A stretch of DNA of 64,000 bases. Source: Sinotaia quadrata (Eukaryota > Mollusca > Gastropoda > Architaenioglossa > Viviparidae). The notes beneath the pieces were generated by a model, which was not told where the DNA came from, searched no databases, and saw only the letters and a program-made list of their open reading frames with translations. Both the position numbers and the translations under genes were made by a program. Positions 12,301 through 26,500 of this stretch are shown here, one piece after another. How positions within the stretch are numbered: position 1 is the stretch's first letter; each line of letters begins with the position of its first letter. Location: NCBI GenBank assembly GCA_028829895.1, contig CM054182.1:3442501-3506500 (forward strand). The letters run 5' to 3'.

Positions 12301-15300
12301 CTTGTGGTTAATAATTTTTATGACATTCTCCATTGATACCTTGGAAATTCTCATTTTAACTGGACATGGGACTTCCAAATCTAAATAATAATCAAAATCA
12401 GACATTGATAATGAAGGCAATATTAAACAGGGTTTATCAAAGAAATGTTATTTATTCTGTAATATGTTTTATTACTCAAAAACTAATAAAGGTATCTCAA
12501 AATGTAGTATGATACTTCATTATTGTATGTGTGACTCATGTTTTGTTTTATTTTCAATTGGTTAATTTAAAATAATGAAACAGTACTTTTGATTAGGATT
12601 AATTTTTAAAGCATTTCAGTACACTTTTGATAAATTATTTGTAAAACAGTAAGAAAAAAATCTTAATTGAAAGTGATGACTTTTATATAGTTTTAATTCC
12701 TTTAAAATAATCCTACAAAAATTATTTGGTATAAATTGTATAGTACAAAGATACACCAGTACACCTTTGGTCCAAAGCTTTTGGTATCACTATCAGTGAC
12801 TACCTAATAAACTTACACTATCAACTCATTTCATTAGCTTCTGGTTCAAAGTATTTGCAGATTGCCCTGAATTTTACTATATCTTCATCGTTTGTATTAT
12901 AATAACATAAGTTATTTTCAAAATGAAATTGCCTGTATTTACTACAAATAATCTGTTCCCAGTTGTTCTTGCTTCCCTCACCCAGCACACTTTTCTCTCT
13001 CTCTCTCTAATCCTCTTTCTTTTTACTGCATTTAACTTATCAGAGTATATACACTGTTGTATAATATTTAATTTTTATTGTATAACATAGAATATCACTT
13101 GGGAATAAACTATTAATCCTAATATTTAAAAATTAATTAAACATAGATCATCTTTATTATACTTTTTAAATAAATTAATAAACAAGCAAAATGTATGAGA
13201 ACTTTTTTCTCAATTTGATAGAATAGTTGTATGACTATAAAAAGTATAATTAGCATAAATCAATTGTTATTAAAAATTGTACTCAATTTTGTTTTGAATT
13301 ATATGTAACATTTTTCTAGATGGCTTTAGTCAGTCCAAACAGTGAAGAATATGAATTTCTTGTGGAAACCATCAAGACAAGAGTTGAAGATTCTCAAGGG
13401 GAAACAATTTATGAAATTGGTGTTGGAGGTATGCCATGCTCTTACATTAGTTTCACTTATATTAAATTATATTTTTAGTTTTAGAAGACAATTTGAAATG
13501 TATCTAATGACAGATAAAAATTAATAGAAAGGATAATTAATAGGTATCTTATTCTGTTGAATGATATATTATATCTTGTGTTTCTGTATATGAGGTTTCT
13601 ATATACAACTTACAAGCAAGTTGGCTGTCATTGATTGCTGTTTCTTAATTGATTATCAATATCATTCAAAGGTGCCTTTCTCTAGAGTTTAGGGGTAGGA
13701 CTAGGAGTTTGCTATGCCTTTGGCTATTCAATTTAGTTGAATTTGGCAGAAAAGAAAGTATATGTTTATTCAATGGTTGCCCATTTTATGTTTATAATTC
13801 TCATTTTTAACTGTGTTACATCCACTTTTAAATTAAAAATACTACATTTATTCAAATGCCCTAATTCAAATAATTGTTTTTAATTATCATAAAAGCAAGA
13901 CTAAAAAAAAATGTTTTAAAGATAAAAAGTTGTTTTCTATGAATGTGTTTATTTATGTATTTCTAGAGTGTGAGAAGGCTGGTCTTAAACCTGAAGATTT
14001 CCAGGCATCTGTAGCAACTCTTCATAGTATCTCCTCTTCACTTAACCTTGAGTGTGTGATGTTACGTGAAAGGATTGTTGAGGATGGTACTGTAGCTGAG
14101 TTCCTGTTAAGACAGAAGCTTGAGTCACAGGATTTCATGGAAGTCCGGTTAGCACTATGTGCATATACTTCCTAAACAGTGTTTTCTCACATAAATGTTT
14201 TTAATGTTTTAAATGCTTCCACACGCATGCATACACACCACACACATGTATGCACACGTGCATTTATAGTTTATAAATCAGTGTATTTATTAAAATCAGA
14301 CAACATTGAGGTTTTGAATCACAAACTGTCCCTCAGAAATGAAGCAACCCTATTTCAACAGTTCTCGCTTTTAAAAAATCTTCAAGCCTACTTATGACTC
14401 AATAAAAGTCAGGAGTAACTCAGTTATGTCTTAATCATAGCTAAGTCAGTCATGTCTTCATCGCCTTTATCTTTTATAACTTCAGCTTCAAATGCAATCA
14501 TGGTTGCATATACTGTTACTTAGATGCTAATTTCTCCTTAGAAATCCAGGACATAACTTTTATAGTTTTATTATCTCTTCCTCCTTGATATCGTTGTGAG
14601 ATTTATTGAAGCATAGTGATGTTATTACATTTGGGATGGCCTTTCAGACATGTTGTGCATTCAGTCCTACATGAACAGAACTCTCAAATCACTGACAACA
14701 GAAGAAAAAGTTTGAATTTTGAAGAATACCTTTATAATGCTTGAGTTACTGAGAAAAAGTTTAATAAAAACTACACACAGAACTGAAATTCAAATGAATT
14801 TTAATCAGTTTGGTCTGATGAGATTTAATGAGGTTTGACTTTTTTGATACTAGAATTTTATTCATTTCTGATTGAATAAGAGCAACTTGAAAAATTTGCT
14901 AGGTTGAAAAATTTTGTGTATGGATATAAACAATTACAATTAGATTTTTGAACTTGATAAATCTGATATGCCAAAATATGTCTGCATGTTGATTTTTTTA
15001 AAAATTACAATTAGATTTTAGATGTTTTTATTGTTAACTAGATATTTGAATTGCCTTAATTTGAACAAGAGAATCAGATTTTGTTGCATACAGAAATGTA
15101 TATTAATAGTGAATTTGTGATTCATTTACTAATGACACATATTTATAGTCCCTGTATTTATTTAAATAATTTTCTTCCTTCTCAGGGTAGCAGTTGTGGG
15201 AAATGTTGACGCAGGAAAGAGTACACTGTTGGGAGTGCTGACTCATGGAGAATTGGATAATGGACGAGGATTTGCACGTCAAAAGCTCTTCCGACATAAA

Positions 15301-18300
15301 CATGAGATGGAGTCTGGTCGTACTAGCAGTGTGGGTAATGATATACTTGGCTTTGATTCATGTGGCAATGTGGTTAACAAACCTGACCATGGGCATCTGG
15401 ATTGGATCAAGATTTGTGAAGATGCAGCAAAGGTATTTTCAAATGGCTACTGTATGAGCATTAATAATTGGGTTTGTTTGCCATTGGTGTTGTTCTCAGT
15501 AAGTTTATTGAAGATGATAACCTTTATAATCAGTATTTTTGTGAATATAATCAATACTTGTTCTGTCAAATGGATAATATCAGTGTATTTTCTGCTAAAT
15601 TAAAACTTTTAGTGGATAACATTATACCAAGCATTAGAATGAAAGAATGAGTATAATAAATAATTATTCAAAATTGTGTGTTCTTAGGTCATAACATTCA
15701 TTGACCTGGCAGGGCATGAACGCTACCTGAAGACAACTGTGTTCGGCATGACTGGGCATGCTCCTGATTTTGCCATGCTCATGGTAAGAGAGTTTGTGAT
15801 TTTGTTTCAGAGAAACTTATTATTAGCCTTGACATCAGATGTTCCTTTTATTTCTAGGTTAGTATATATATAAATATTTTTTCCTTTTCTTTCCTTTCAG
15901 ATTGGTGCCAATGCCGGAGTTATCGGCATGACAAAAGAACACCTAGGACTTGCTCTGGCATTGAGTGTGCCAGTGTTTGTAGTGGTGACTAAAGTAGATA
16001 TGTGCCCACCTAATGTCCTTCAAGAGACCCTCAAACTGCTGACCCGCATCCTCAAATCACCTGGATGTCGCAAAATTCCTGTAATGGTTCAGAACAAAGA
16101 TGATGTCATCTGTTCTGCCACAAATTTTACATCTGAAAGGTATGTAGAGCTTGTTTTAACTCCCTTTCTACATGAGATTTTGGTGATTTTTTTCCTTATT
16201 ATTATTTATTTAGAACATATTACTGCCAATGTTCTGAAGTGTATATTTACTTATTATATGTCATTTTTGCCACTAACACATAATGGTGTAAAAAAATAAA
16301 TTTGAAAATTGTTTTTGTTATAAAAGCATATTGTGCACAGACTCGTTCAACTGCCAAAATTAGCAAACTATAATATCAATGAAATATACATTTGTGTAAC
16401 GCATACCTATACTAATAGTCACTTTAGATGTAAAAGTAATAATTTAGTGATTCAGATTTTGAAGAAAATATAATAAAATAAATTTATGATAGAAGTAACA
16501 GGATAACTGGCGCTTGCTTAGAGAAATTAACAATCCCCCGTCTGAAAAAAAGAAAGAAAGAACTTTTTACAAAAATAGCTCATCTCAAATGTATTGCTCT
16601 GTTAAGAATTAACAAAGAAAACAATTTACTTGTATGCAAATAAAGATTAGTATCCTAATTATGATTCTTATTGTAATAAGTTTAATTGTATTTTGATCAT
16701 TAGTATCTTTGAATTTAAATTATTCTTCATGTTTTTCATTTTTTTGGTTTGGAATTTTTCTAATGTTGCAGAATGTGCCCCGTATTTCAAGTATCCAATG
16801 TTACTGGACTAAACTTGGATTTGCTAAAAATGTTTCTTAATCTTCTGTCCACACGTGTCAAATGTGATCTCTCGAAACCAGCAGAGTTCCAAATTGATGA
16901 TACGTTCTCAGTACCGGTATGTTAGATTTGGTTATGAATGAAGCTATATATTAATTATTTATCCTGTGCAATAACTATTTAAATATAGCAGCACTTGAAA
17001 TTGATATATTTTGATAGATTTTATTTCTTGATATGGCTAAGTGAAAACTAGAATTTTAAAATGTAATCTACTTTTATGTACAGAAAACTACTAATATTAG
17101 TAAATGGTTTCTTGTTTAATATTTTTTTTTTTAAATCTTCAAAGATACGTACACTTTAACTTACAGACTTCTGTTAAAATAGTTAACTAAAACATAGATG
17201 TCACTGAAAGTTAATTTTTAGTAGTCATCTGCAGTTTATATGAAGGAGTTATGAGAAGAACCTTTCAGTTATTCAGTATACTATATTGTTAATTTGGATT
17301 GATTAAATTCTTTTAATACTTCCTTTCTCATTGTCTAAGATCAGATTTGCTCTTTTATCTGTTATTTACTTTGCTCCATTTTATTGACCAAAATTATTAT
17401 AAAATATTACCTGTTAGCATTGTGAACTTATCATTTTTTCATCATACTCTCCCAAGTATCCACAACAGTATAAGGCTGTTCTTGTTGTACTGGATATCCT
17501 AACAAGAGTCTACCAGAGAGGTAGTTACAAACATGTCAAGATAATAACTTTATATTCACTCATAAAGATTCCAATACACAATCAGACAGACATACCATAG
17601 GAGATACCCCTGGGATCAAAGCATGCAAGTCAGAGCTAGCCTTGGGACCCACCTAAATATTATCTCTTTTTAAAGTAACCAATATATGATTAACAAGGGT
17701 AGTCTTGTGAGAACTGTCTTTATGGTCAAGCTTGATACAGTAGTTTGTGTCTTACCAGAGATACTTGATAGTTTTTATCCCTATTAGATAGAGTTGTGAG
17801 AAAATTAATTAAAGTGGTAAATGAGGAGAATTTTACATGCCTGACCATTCACTTAAAGCAATGTGTGCCAGTGAAAAATCAGAATTTGGAGTCATTTTGA
17901 GTTTTTTGTTTGTATTTTTAGGTTGTTTAATGTTTCAGAATTGTTCATCATTTTGTCATAAAACTGTTGTTTTTATGTTTAATAAAAAAAGGTACTTTTA
18001 TTTAATTAACCGTCATGGAGTGCTTTTATACAAATACTATGTGAAATTGCAAATTTTCGAGCTCTATGCTTTCCTTTGGCACTATCTGCTATTATTTATA
18101 TGCTGGGGAAATCTTCATTACCTCCCCTACCTTTATAGGAAACAAACTAATAATGTCATATTAACCTATTTTTTAATGTTGGGTCACCCCCAAGCTGTTC
18201 CATATATGGAAAGCATGACCCTTCAATTCTGCAGTAAAGGGCATGTGACTACAGTTGCTCCAAAATGGCGTCTGTTCAGAATTTTTTAATTTGATCACCC

Positions 18301-21300
18301 AGGCTGGAAAAATGGTTAATATTTTTTTTTAAACTGTGCTTCAAACAGCTTCTAAAAGCAAGCCATGAAGAAAAAAGAGCTAGCAGTTGCAAGGAATAAT
18401 AAGAAAAATCAAAATAACATCATTACTGCTGTTGAAGAGAGAGAGTTGGACCCGGTACCAAATGACATTCAAAGTTCATATACTTTAGTTAGCGCTCCAG
18501 TTTCTACATCTAGTGATACAGTTCAGAACTGTATGCTTGTCTACTTTCTGAGGAGAGAAATGTGTATGCTAAGTTAAAAATCATAGTTATAAAAATTGTT
18601 TGAACTTTTTATTCTCATTTTTCTGTTTTAGCACTCTATCAAATTTTAAAAACAAGTTTTCTTAAAAACTAGCAATCATACTTGAATGAAACTTTACACA
18701 TGTACTCATTATAGAGTTATTTACAATTTAACAGAAGGAATTTTAGATAGTTTGTATTCTAATATTAATAGCATTAAAAATTATATTATTAAAAAAGTAA
18801 AATTGATAACAAGAAAACCTTATGTCACAATGTAGATACAGTCTATATTTACCCTTAAATAAGAGAAGGCATGAAATTGTTAACTTAAAAACTCTTAAGA
18901 TTATTTCTAAGAAACCCAGCATGGCAGCTGTTTATCTTGGTTTTCAAAGCAACACAAAAGTGATGTTTATTCTAACATTCACAGAGCCAGAAATGACAAA
19001 TTAATACAACAGAAACTCTTTAAAATCACGTAGGAAAAAAAAAATTGTTTTTATTGTCACACATTGCCTTAATGAATTAAACATTGTTTAACAACACAAA
19101 AATAGTATGTGCTTGAGGTTAAATGTCCAGTAAAAGGGGATAGTCAACCAACATCAGCCCACTAGTTCATTATATCCCTGTCATCTGAAATGGTGAACTG
19201 TCAGTGGCACAATATATAGAAAATGTGGCATAATTTATTTTACTGATTTGTTTTCTGTCTTCTGTGTGCAATAATAGCATGTAAATTTCATCTCCCACCA
19301 CAAGAAGCTGTCATTTATGAAGCAGTTAAGACAAAGTATGAGATCTTGCAGTATTAATTATATCTAATCCGTGTTTTGTTGAAATACCTAGCTTAAATTG
19401 CATTAAGTACAGCAGCACTAATTTTGTTTGGGCATTGAGAATCTATTCAGAAAAAGAATATTTCTCATTAGGAAGAAATATATTTTTTTCTCTTGCTGTT
19501 CTCTTATACACATTCTTGTTATTTATCTCTGTTGTTAATGTAAAACATTATCATTTGATCCATCTCTTAGTCATAGATGCCTTCTTCTGTCTCATTGCAA
19601 CTTTATCACACTCGTTTGTCTCTGTTAAGACTGTTCAAAGTCAACAGTTTTATTAATTTAGACTTTTAACCTAATACAATAAATGGTTGTATTTTAATAG
19701 GCCAATTATATGAAGTACATTCATACTTGTATTAAGTTTTTAGAGAATTATTTATTTTTTTTAATAAATCAGAAATTTGGAGCAAGAACACTGTTAAGTA
19801 TTTTTGACCATTTAATTTTGAGCACATAATGTGAATTCCATATTTTTTAACAATGCATTCATTTATAAGATGTCCATTTGTTTTGATCTTTTGTAAAGGG
19901 TGTTGGTACTGTGGTATCGGGGACACTGCTGCAAGGTTATATCCGTCTTGGCGACACACTTTTGTTAGGACCAGATGCACTTGGTCAGTTTCAACCTATC
20001 TTGGTCAAATCTATACACCGAAAACGCATGCCAGTTAAAGAAGTTCGAGGTGGCCAAACTGCTTCTTTTTCTTTAAAAAAGGTTCGTGATTATTTTATGA
20101 ATTTTCTTATGTTTTCTTTATATATTGTTTGACTTTATAAATATTTCATTTTGAACCCTCAAGTTCTATTTTTAGCTAAAAGTATTCTTCCCCCCTACTG
20201 TAACATGCAAGCAGAATTCGAATAATATAAACAGTATGACTGCAAAGTAAATGCAGTAGTCAGCATATCAAGTAAAAAAAAATTAGCCTTCATTAAGATA
20301 ATACAGTTCTAAAAGTGAAAGGGCTGAAACATGTTTGTTGGCAAAAGCTTTCGCTGATTCAGGGATTTAGTGACTTAAAATTAATATATAAATTTACATT
20401 TTGTTCAGAAAAGATTGGAAGCTTATGATTATTGTCTACTTGCTGTATCTTTTCATTATCTGCATACTAGTCAGTTGCTGTCTAAACTTTCAAAATTCCT
20501 TGTGGTTTAACTGCTGTGTAACTATTAACCTGGTGTGACACACTGACACCCATTTCCTTCTCAAACCTACGTTAGCTATTACCATAACAGTGAGTACTTA
20601 ACGTTTTCTTTAAAAGAGATTATTTGGGTTTTAAAAAAAAATCCCCACACCTCTGCATCACTTGGTTTTCATTTTCAGCCAATTCATGAAAAATGAATAT
20701 ATTCAATTAAGTAGATCACTATATGTATCACTATACTATATGTATCACTATACTATATGCATCACTATACTATATGTATCACTATACTATATGCATCACT
20801 ATACTATATGTATCACTCTATAATGCCAAAGTGAATTCGCTACTTTTCAAAGTTTTAGAAGCTAACTTTTCAAGCAGATTTGTTGAAATACTGATTAAAT
20901 GAATTACAGCTAATCATTAGTATAACTATGTCTGTGTACACAGAGGCCATTTCTGCACTCATACTCATGAGATTGAAATAAATATGGATTTTTTAAATGT
21001 TCAGCCATTTGTAAACTTTGATTTCTCTTATATATTTATTGAGTAAACACCAGTTTCCATCAATCAACAGTGATACTGGATGATGGAAAAAATATAGATT
21101 TACAACTTTTTAATAATGCCTTAAGCAATAATGTAAGATGTTTTAATTTTGGTCACAATAGAAAAAAAGATTTTAAAAAAAATTTTAAATGTTAATCTTC
21201 ATATTTAAAGAATCTAATTATTTTTATCACCCAACCCCTCTCACAAAAACTCCTCAAAATACTATTTCTAGTTAAATTTGGGTTTTGAGGCAAGAATAAG

Positions 21301-23521
21301 TTTTGTGTAGAAATCAAATTTTATACCCTAGTTTAATATAAATTGCTTATAAACACACTAATCTATAATTTAGATCAAACGGTCATCAATAAGGAAAGGC
21401 ATGGTGATGGTATCACCACGCTTAGAGCCAAAGGCATGCTGGGAGTTTGAAGGGGAAATTCTGGTCCTTCACCATCCAACAACAATTAGTGTTCGTTACC
21501 AGGCTATGGGTAAGTAGTTTTAGTTATTTTAATTTTTTTTTTTTTTTACTTTTCACTATTTCTTGATTTCAAAACAGCAACAGTCCTGTCCAAATGCTAA
21601 CTGGAGATTGACTACCCTTTGTCTGCCAGGCACTGACAATGCATTAAAATCCTTGACAGAAATCACTTTGTAGATTTTCTTGGATATTTCAGGTTGTTTT
21701 TATTACATGATCATCATAGATATAGATAGAACATTCTCTTCGATATAAATTGATTCCTTAGTAGAGTAGTGTTTAATTTTATGATGATCCAGCTTAATAT
21801 ATTGACAGATGCAGCTTAATTCTGTAACATCACTGAATGTTACCTCCTTGAAATTACAAAACTTTCAGCCAGAGCTTGGAGATACATACATGTCACATAA
21901 TATTTACAAGAGTTTTTTGTTATAATTATGTCACAATATTTACTAGTGTTACAGTGTTTCTGTTATAATTCTATGCCTTCCAGATTTAACATGCTCACTA
22001 TTTTATAAAATGTTAAGTGAATTAAAATATTTGTTTCATAATATTTATCAGTGTTCAGTGTTCTATTATATGTCCTCCAAATTAAACTTGCCCAGTATTT
22101 TATAAAATATTAACTGATTTAAATGCTTATTGATAGTTGATTGTATTCAGAACATTGTTTGGCTGAAAAGAATTATACATGATTTATGAAGTTGAATGGT
22201 TCATAGGCACCTGAATTTATGTCAAATATACTTTTTATATGTAAAAATAATACAAAATCTGTTGAAAATGTTAATTATTAACCAATCTCTATCAGTGTTA
22301 ATACTAAATGATCTCGAACAATCACTATAAAATAGTTTTGGTACTATGATAAAATGTCAAAATATTTTTTGCCATGTTGGGAGTGGGGGAGGAAAGAATC
22401 ATTGTGTATGTCTTATCCTCATTTTAAAATTAATTTTATTCCCCCTTTCTCATTGGGGGAGGGGTTCTATGGAGATGAGATGTAGGATTGGGGGTCCATG
22501 GTTGCATGTCCCTATATTTTTTTTTCTTCTGTTATTGGTATGTTATATGTTGTCTAGTGTATTTGTGCCAACTAGGAAGTCTCTTAGTGTTTTTTCTATC
22601 TGTATATCATATATGTTTAGTGTATTTGTGTCAACTAGGAAGTCTCTTAGTGTTTTTTGTATCTGTATATCATATTTGTTGTCTAGTGTATTTGTGTCAA
22701 CTAGGAAGTCTCTTAGTGTTTTTGTATCTGTATATCATATTTGTTGTCTAGTGTATTTGTGCCAACTAGGAAGTCTCTTAGTGTTTTTTGTATCTGTATA
22801 TCATATTTGTTGTCTAGTGTATTTGTGTCAACTAGGAAGCCTCTGAGTGCTTTTTGTATCTGGTGTATATCATATTGTGTTGGTGGATAGAGTAGTATTT
22901 CTGTTGTCAATGGCATTTCTGTCTGTGCTATATTGGTTTTGAATGTTTTGCATAAGGTTCATTTTCTATATAAAACTATAGCTATACAAATTTGGCTATT
23001 AATCTTAATGCTTCAATCTGAATGAATCAATAATTTATGTTTGTCTGTTCTCAGTTCATGTTGGAAGTGTGCGGCAGACAGCCACCATCATACAAATGAC
23101 AGCACCACATCTTCGGACAGGAGATAAAGCTGTCATTCGCTTCCGTTTCATCAAAAACCCAGAGTACCTTAAAACAGGAATGCGCCTTGTTTTCCGGGAA
23201 GGACGCACCAAGGCAGTTGGCACAATAACAAATCTGTTTCCTCATGTAAGTGCAGTAGCACAGAACACACGACAGCAGCGAGCAGCCAAGAAGGCTCAAC
23301 AAGAAAACAAGCATCAACTCAATCCTCAGAATGAGCCTCAAAAACCAAGTAAACGAAACCGTCGCCCACGCGGTAAACCTATGCTGGATTGTGACTTCCA
23401 CAAAGACATCAGCACTCAGAATGGAGTCACTCCAACTTCTAACCCAGTTTCGACCACAGGATCCCAGCCGTCATGCATGGCCTTGCCCTCAGCGACACCA
23501 TCCTCTATACTTAAATCCTAA
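9304..23521 (+). CDS. GTPBP1: GTP-binding protein 1 (translational-type GTPase), 10 exons
   Basis: The exons are 9304-9411, 13320-13428, 13967-14147, 15186-15432, 15688-15783, 15901-16139, 16772-16916, 19899-20081, 21374-21509 and 23055-23521. They total 1911 nt, 636 aa plus TAA; human GTPBP1 is about 670 aa. All introns are GT-AG and every junction keeps frame. The product is an EF-Tu/EF1A-superfamily GTPase; vertebrate GTPBP1 is linked to ribosome rescue, translation and exosome-dependent mRNA decay. G1 is GNVDAGKS at residues 138-145, G3 is DLAGH at 221-225 and G4 is TKVD at 277-280. [14 protein letters not shown] lies in the switch region. EF-Tu-like beta-barrel domains follow ([29 protein letters not shown]), then a basic, Gln/Lys/Arg-rich, probably disordered tail. 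The N-terminal 36 residues are acidic. Exon 3 uses a weak GTTAGC donor. Intron 1 carries a TIR element, intron 7 (16917-19898) an unexplained open frame, and introns 8 and 9 small tandem arrays. Confidence 0.96.
10039..11343. mobile_element. DNA transposon-like element with perfect 35-bp inverted repeats, superfamily unassigned
   Basis: The left end (10039-10073, beginning atgtgacctgtcaccacaaa) is an exact reverse complement of the right end (11309-11343). The 1305-bp body has higher GC content than the surrounding GTPBP1 intron 1 and contains an acidic open frame broken by a frameshift. I cannot define the target-site duplication with certainty; only an AT dinucleotide could flank or extend both ends. 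There is no transposase catalytic domain, so the copy is probably non-autonomous. The acidic, Ser/Asp-rich protein with a Cys-containing end recalls the N-terminus of piggyBac-type transposases, but no TTAA duplication is seen. Confidence 0.8.
10524..10960 (+). pseudogene. Frameshifted acidic ORF inside the 35-bp-TIR element
   Basis: A frame opens at ATG 10524, with a second Met at [12 protein letters not shown], and runs through an acidic stretch ([11 protein letters not shown]). Near 10730 the coding signal appears to move to the next frame, which continues [13 protein letters not shown] and then [15 protein letters not shown] before a Cys-containing end and TAA at 10958-10960. Both segments share the same Ser/Asp/Glu bias, so a single 1-nt indel probably split one frame. 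I do not recognise the protein family. It could be a transposase N-terminal remnant or an accessory protein of the element. Confidence 0.5.
18365..18577 (+). other. Unexplained open frame in GTPBP1 intron 7
   Basis: This open frame of 70 codons begins with a Lys-rich stretch ([18 protein letters not shown]) and continues with mixed hydrophilic composition, including [15 protein letters not shown] and [14 protein letters not shown]. The composition is less AT-driven than neighbouring random frames. No family is recognised. It could be a transposon fragment, an alternative exon or chance. Confidence 0.2.
20712..20818. repeat. Short AT-rich tandem array (17-bp half-unit)
   Basis: The motif tatcactatactatatg repeats about six times, alternating between tatgtatcac and tatgcatcac versions, giving a 34-bp dimer. 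It lies in GTPBP1 intron 8. Confidence 0.85.
22547..22870. repeat. Minisatellite, unit about 62-67 bp, 5 copies
   Basis: Five copies contain gtctagtgtatttgtgtcaa, followed by ctaggaagtctcttagtg and a variable T-run. Copy starts near 22556, 22618, 22685, 22748 and 22815 give spacings of 62-67 bp. It lies in GTPBP1 intron 9 and explains the repetitive open frames seen there. Confidence 0.9.
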
Positions 23522-26500
23522 GGGTGAAAAAAAGCAGTTACCCGTGCAGCAAGGTCGTGCTGTTTCTTTCAGTACTCTTATTGAAAACAAAAAAATTTTA
23601 GGAAAGTAGCTTCATTTTCTTTCTCTGCTAGTCTGATCATGTGTTCTTATTGTAGTAATCTGACTTTATGTGGTTTAGTGTATGAAACATGCAGTGTTTT
23701 ATTTAAGAAAAAATGATTTTCATAAAAATCATACAAAGTATGAGATACCCATGCACTGAACTACAAGGATATTAGCACTTTTGTTATATGACCTTGTTTC
23801 TGACATTATTATTTGTAAGAAAGGAGTCTGAGACACCATCCTGGCAGTCCTTTGTGCATGACCCATTATAAATAAATTGCATTGACCTCAGTTGGATTCT
23901 TATTACTTATTTTCCACACTTGTGATTGACAACTCCTACAGTAAATCTGATCATAATTAGCACTCTGGCTTGTTTTATTTTTCACTCTTGGTGTGTGTAT
24001 GGTTTCAGTAGATGGTGGTGGGGTGTGCAAAATATGTGTATATGTTTGTTGTATGATCTCCACTGATTAACAATAGCACATTATTTAAAAGCTGGAAAGG
24101 TTGCTAGCATAAAAAGTGAAACGTGTGCTTCTTAAAGTTGATAACATTTTCCTCCCTGTCATCAGAAAAGGTTATAAACAGTCATTTTCTTGAAAATTTT
24201 GTTTGTGCTAAGGGTTAGAATGTGCTTAATTATGTACAACAGCATACAGCAGGTTTCACATAACAGGTATAGAGGTATGGGTTATGGGAATGTAATTATA
24301 TGCCTTGGTTTGGGATTTTTAAAGTTATTGTGTCTGGAAATGGAATAAAGTTGAGTATAAAACTTTTCACCTTAATTTATTCCAAAGATAAGCAAAAAAA
24401 ATGTAGTATCTGTTTTGCAGATATGCATAAGAAAGATTCATGAGATATATTTATTTGTAGTGCAGAATTATCTCAGCATTAGGTATTTGCTTCAAATATT
24501 GCAGTATTATTAGATTATATATATTTTTCCCTTCTCAAATGATTTGTATAAGTATGTCAGATTTTTTACTTTACAAACTCATAATATAGCTTGTGTTTAT
24601 TTTTACAGTAACTATTACTTTTAAATCATTCATTTACTCTCGTAGTTTTATGTTAATTGCATTCTAATTTGATGTTTCAAGATTTTCCTAGTTTGTGTTT
24701 TGAAAAAGAATAGATAATGAGTACATATCTATAGATATATATTAAAATTATACCTGATTAAGGTTGTAAGAAATTATGTAAATGTGTGTGGTACCTGGGT
24801 CAGTTTTAAAGTATTTTGTACTTATATTACTGTAACAATTCAGAGAGATCATTCTTTCATGTGTGGTGATGCCTGCTGTCAATTTAGTATGATTCCTTAT
24901 TTCCTTTTTGTTTAAATGAATTTTTGTTCCTTTGTTTTGATTTCAATAAATGGTTAGATTGATTGATTGGTTAATTGAAGGATGGATTTCTTGTTAATGC
25001 CCAATTTCATCGTTCTTTTACTTTACAGATAGGTGCATGCATACTTAGGAAGAATTTTTCTTTACAGGATGGAGAAAAGATCCACATTGAGTGAGAGAGT
25101 TGAGACAGTGTGTGTGTGCCTTTTGCTGACACCATGCAGATATCAAGCATTTTTTTTTTCTTATTCATTATAGATATATATATAAAAATGCTATTGTTTT
25201 TCCCACCAAAGTGAATTGTCACCCTACTCAGATTGTCATAAAGGTGAATACGACTTTGAGGCCAAGATTTTTGGCCTTTATCATTACAAAAATACATTTA
25301 TGACATAATGCTCCATTTTTTTAATTGGAGTGATTTTTAAAAAAATACAGAATGCTCTCCCATGACCCAGCAAAAATAAACAATCAAATCATTCGCCACT
25401 AGAGTAGAATCCAGTACACAACACATAAAGCATTTAGAAATCTGATACAGGAACAACAGCAAATTGAAGTCGTGAATTCACTTTTACTTATTTTATTTCT
25501 TTTTTCTTGTTTTTTAAGATCAGACAACTTTTTGGTTAAGTTTCTTTGTTGCAGGCAAACACAAAGCATTTGACATAGAAAAGGCAGCTTTGTTCTCATC
25601 TACTTTGTCCCACCTATGCCATCCTTTCCATATATATATATACAAATATACTTGTATTTATCATTAAAAGTGGCATGCACATTTAGCTTGTTAAAAATGT
25701 ATGCTTGAAAAATAGTTATTGTAAGTTCTGCATCAAGGAAAAAATGTGTGAATGTTGCTTGAGCTTTTTTCTTTCAGTTTTCCTCATTGATTGCATTATG
25801 ATTGTCTTATTAAATAGAAAGCATAGATATATAGCATTTTCTGCAAATCTGACCCTTTTTTATCTTAAATAAATATTTCCTGTACAACTTTAATGTAGAC
25901 TTTATTATAAGAAATTATATATGGTTATCTTTTATTTTGATAGCTTCCTACATGTTTGCATCATCAAGGCAAGTAAGTAACTGTAGTTTGTTATCTTTTC
26001 CTAATTTATGTGGTTCCCTGGCTTAAAGTTTTACTTTTAAGGTTATGGTTTTTAAGCGAGATTTATTCTGTGCTTGGGTGAGAACTAGGAGTGAAGAATG
26101 TTAAAGATTTTCTTTTAAAATAAAATAAATAATTTATCTACTTTTTCTTTGACTTTTAATATCTCTTCTTCATTTGTATTTATTGTTGTTTCACAAACCC
26201 CTTCACTGAGCTTATGGTAACCTGACTGGTTGTTTGATGATTTTGTGAAATGAGAGTAGCCCCATAACGTTAAGTTACATTAAATTGTTGTTTCTTAGGT
26301 CTTGAAACCATGATTTAAAGTGTATTAAGTTCTTTCATTTTTTTTAAAATTGAGCTATCACCCTAGAGTATCCTAGTAAATTGAGCTTTATATTTTACGT
26401 TCATAGTAGTGAAGGGGTTAAATCATTAGTTGTGTGTGTAACTTGCAAGCATGTTGTCAGTGTACAGTAAAAATGGATTTCATTGTGTACAATTGTCATT

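Noticed and set aside
17837..18289. 150-codon hydrophobic frame in GTPBP1 intron 7
   Set aside because: Phe/Tyr/Leu-rich composition follows the T-rich strand and no known fold or splice context supports it.
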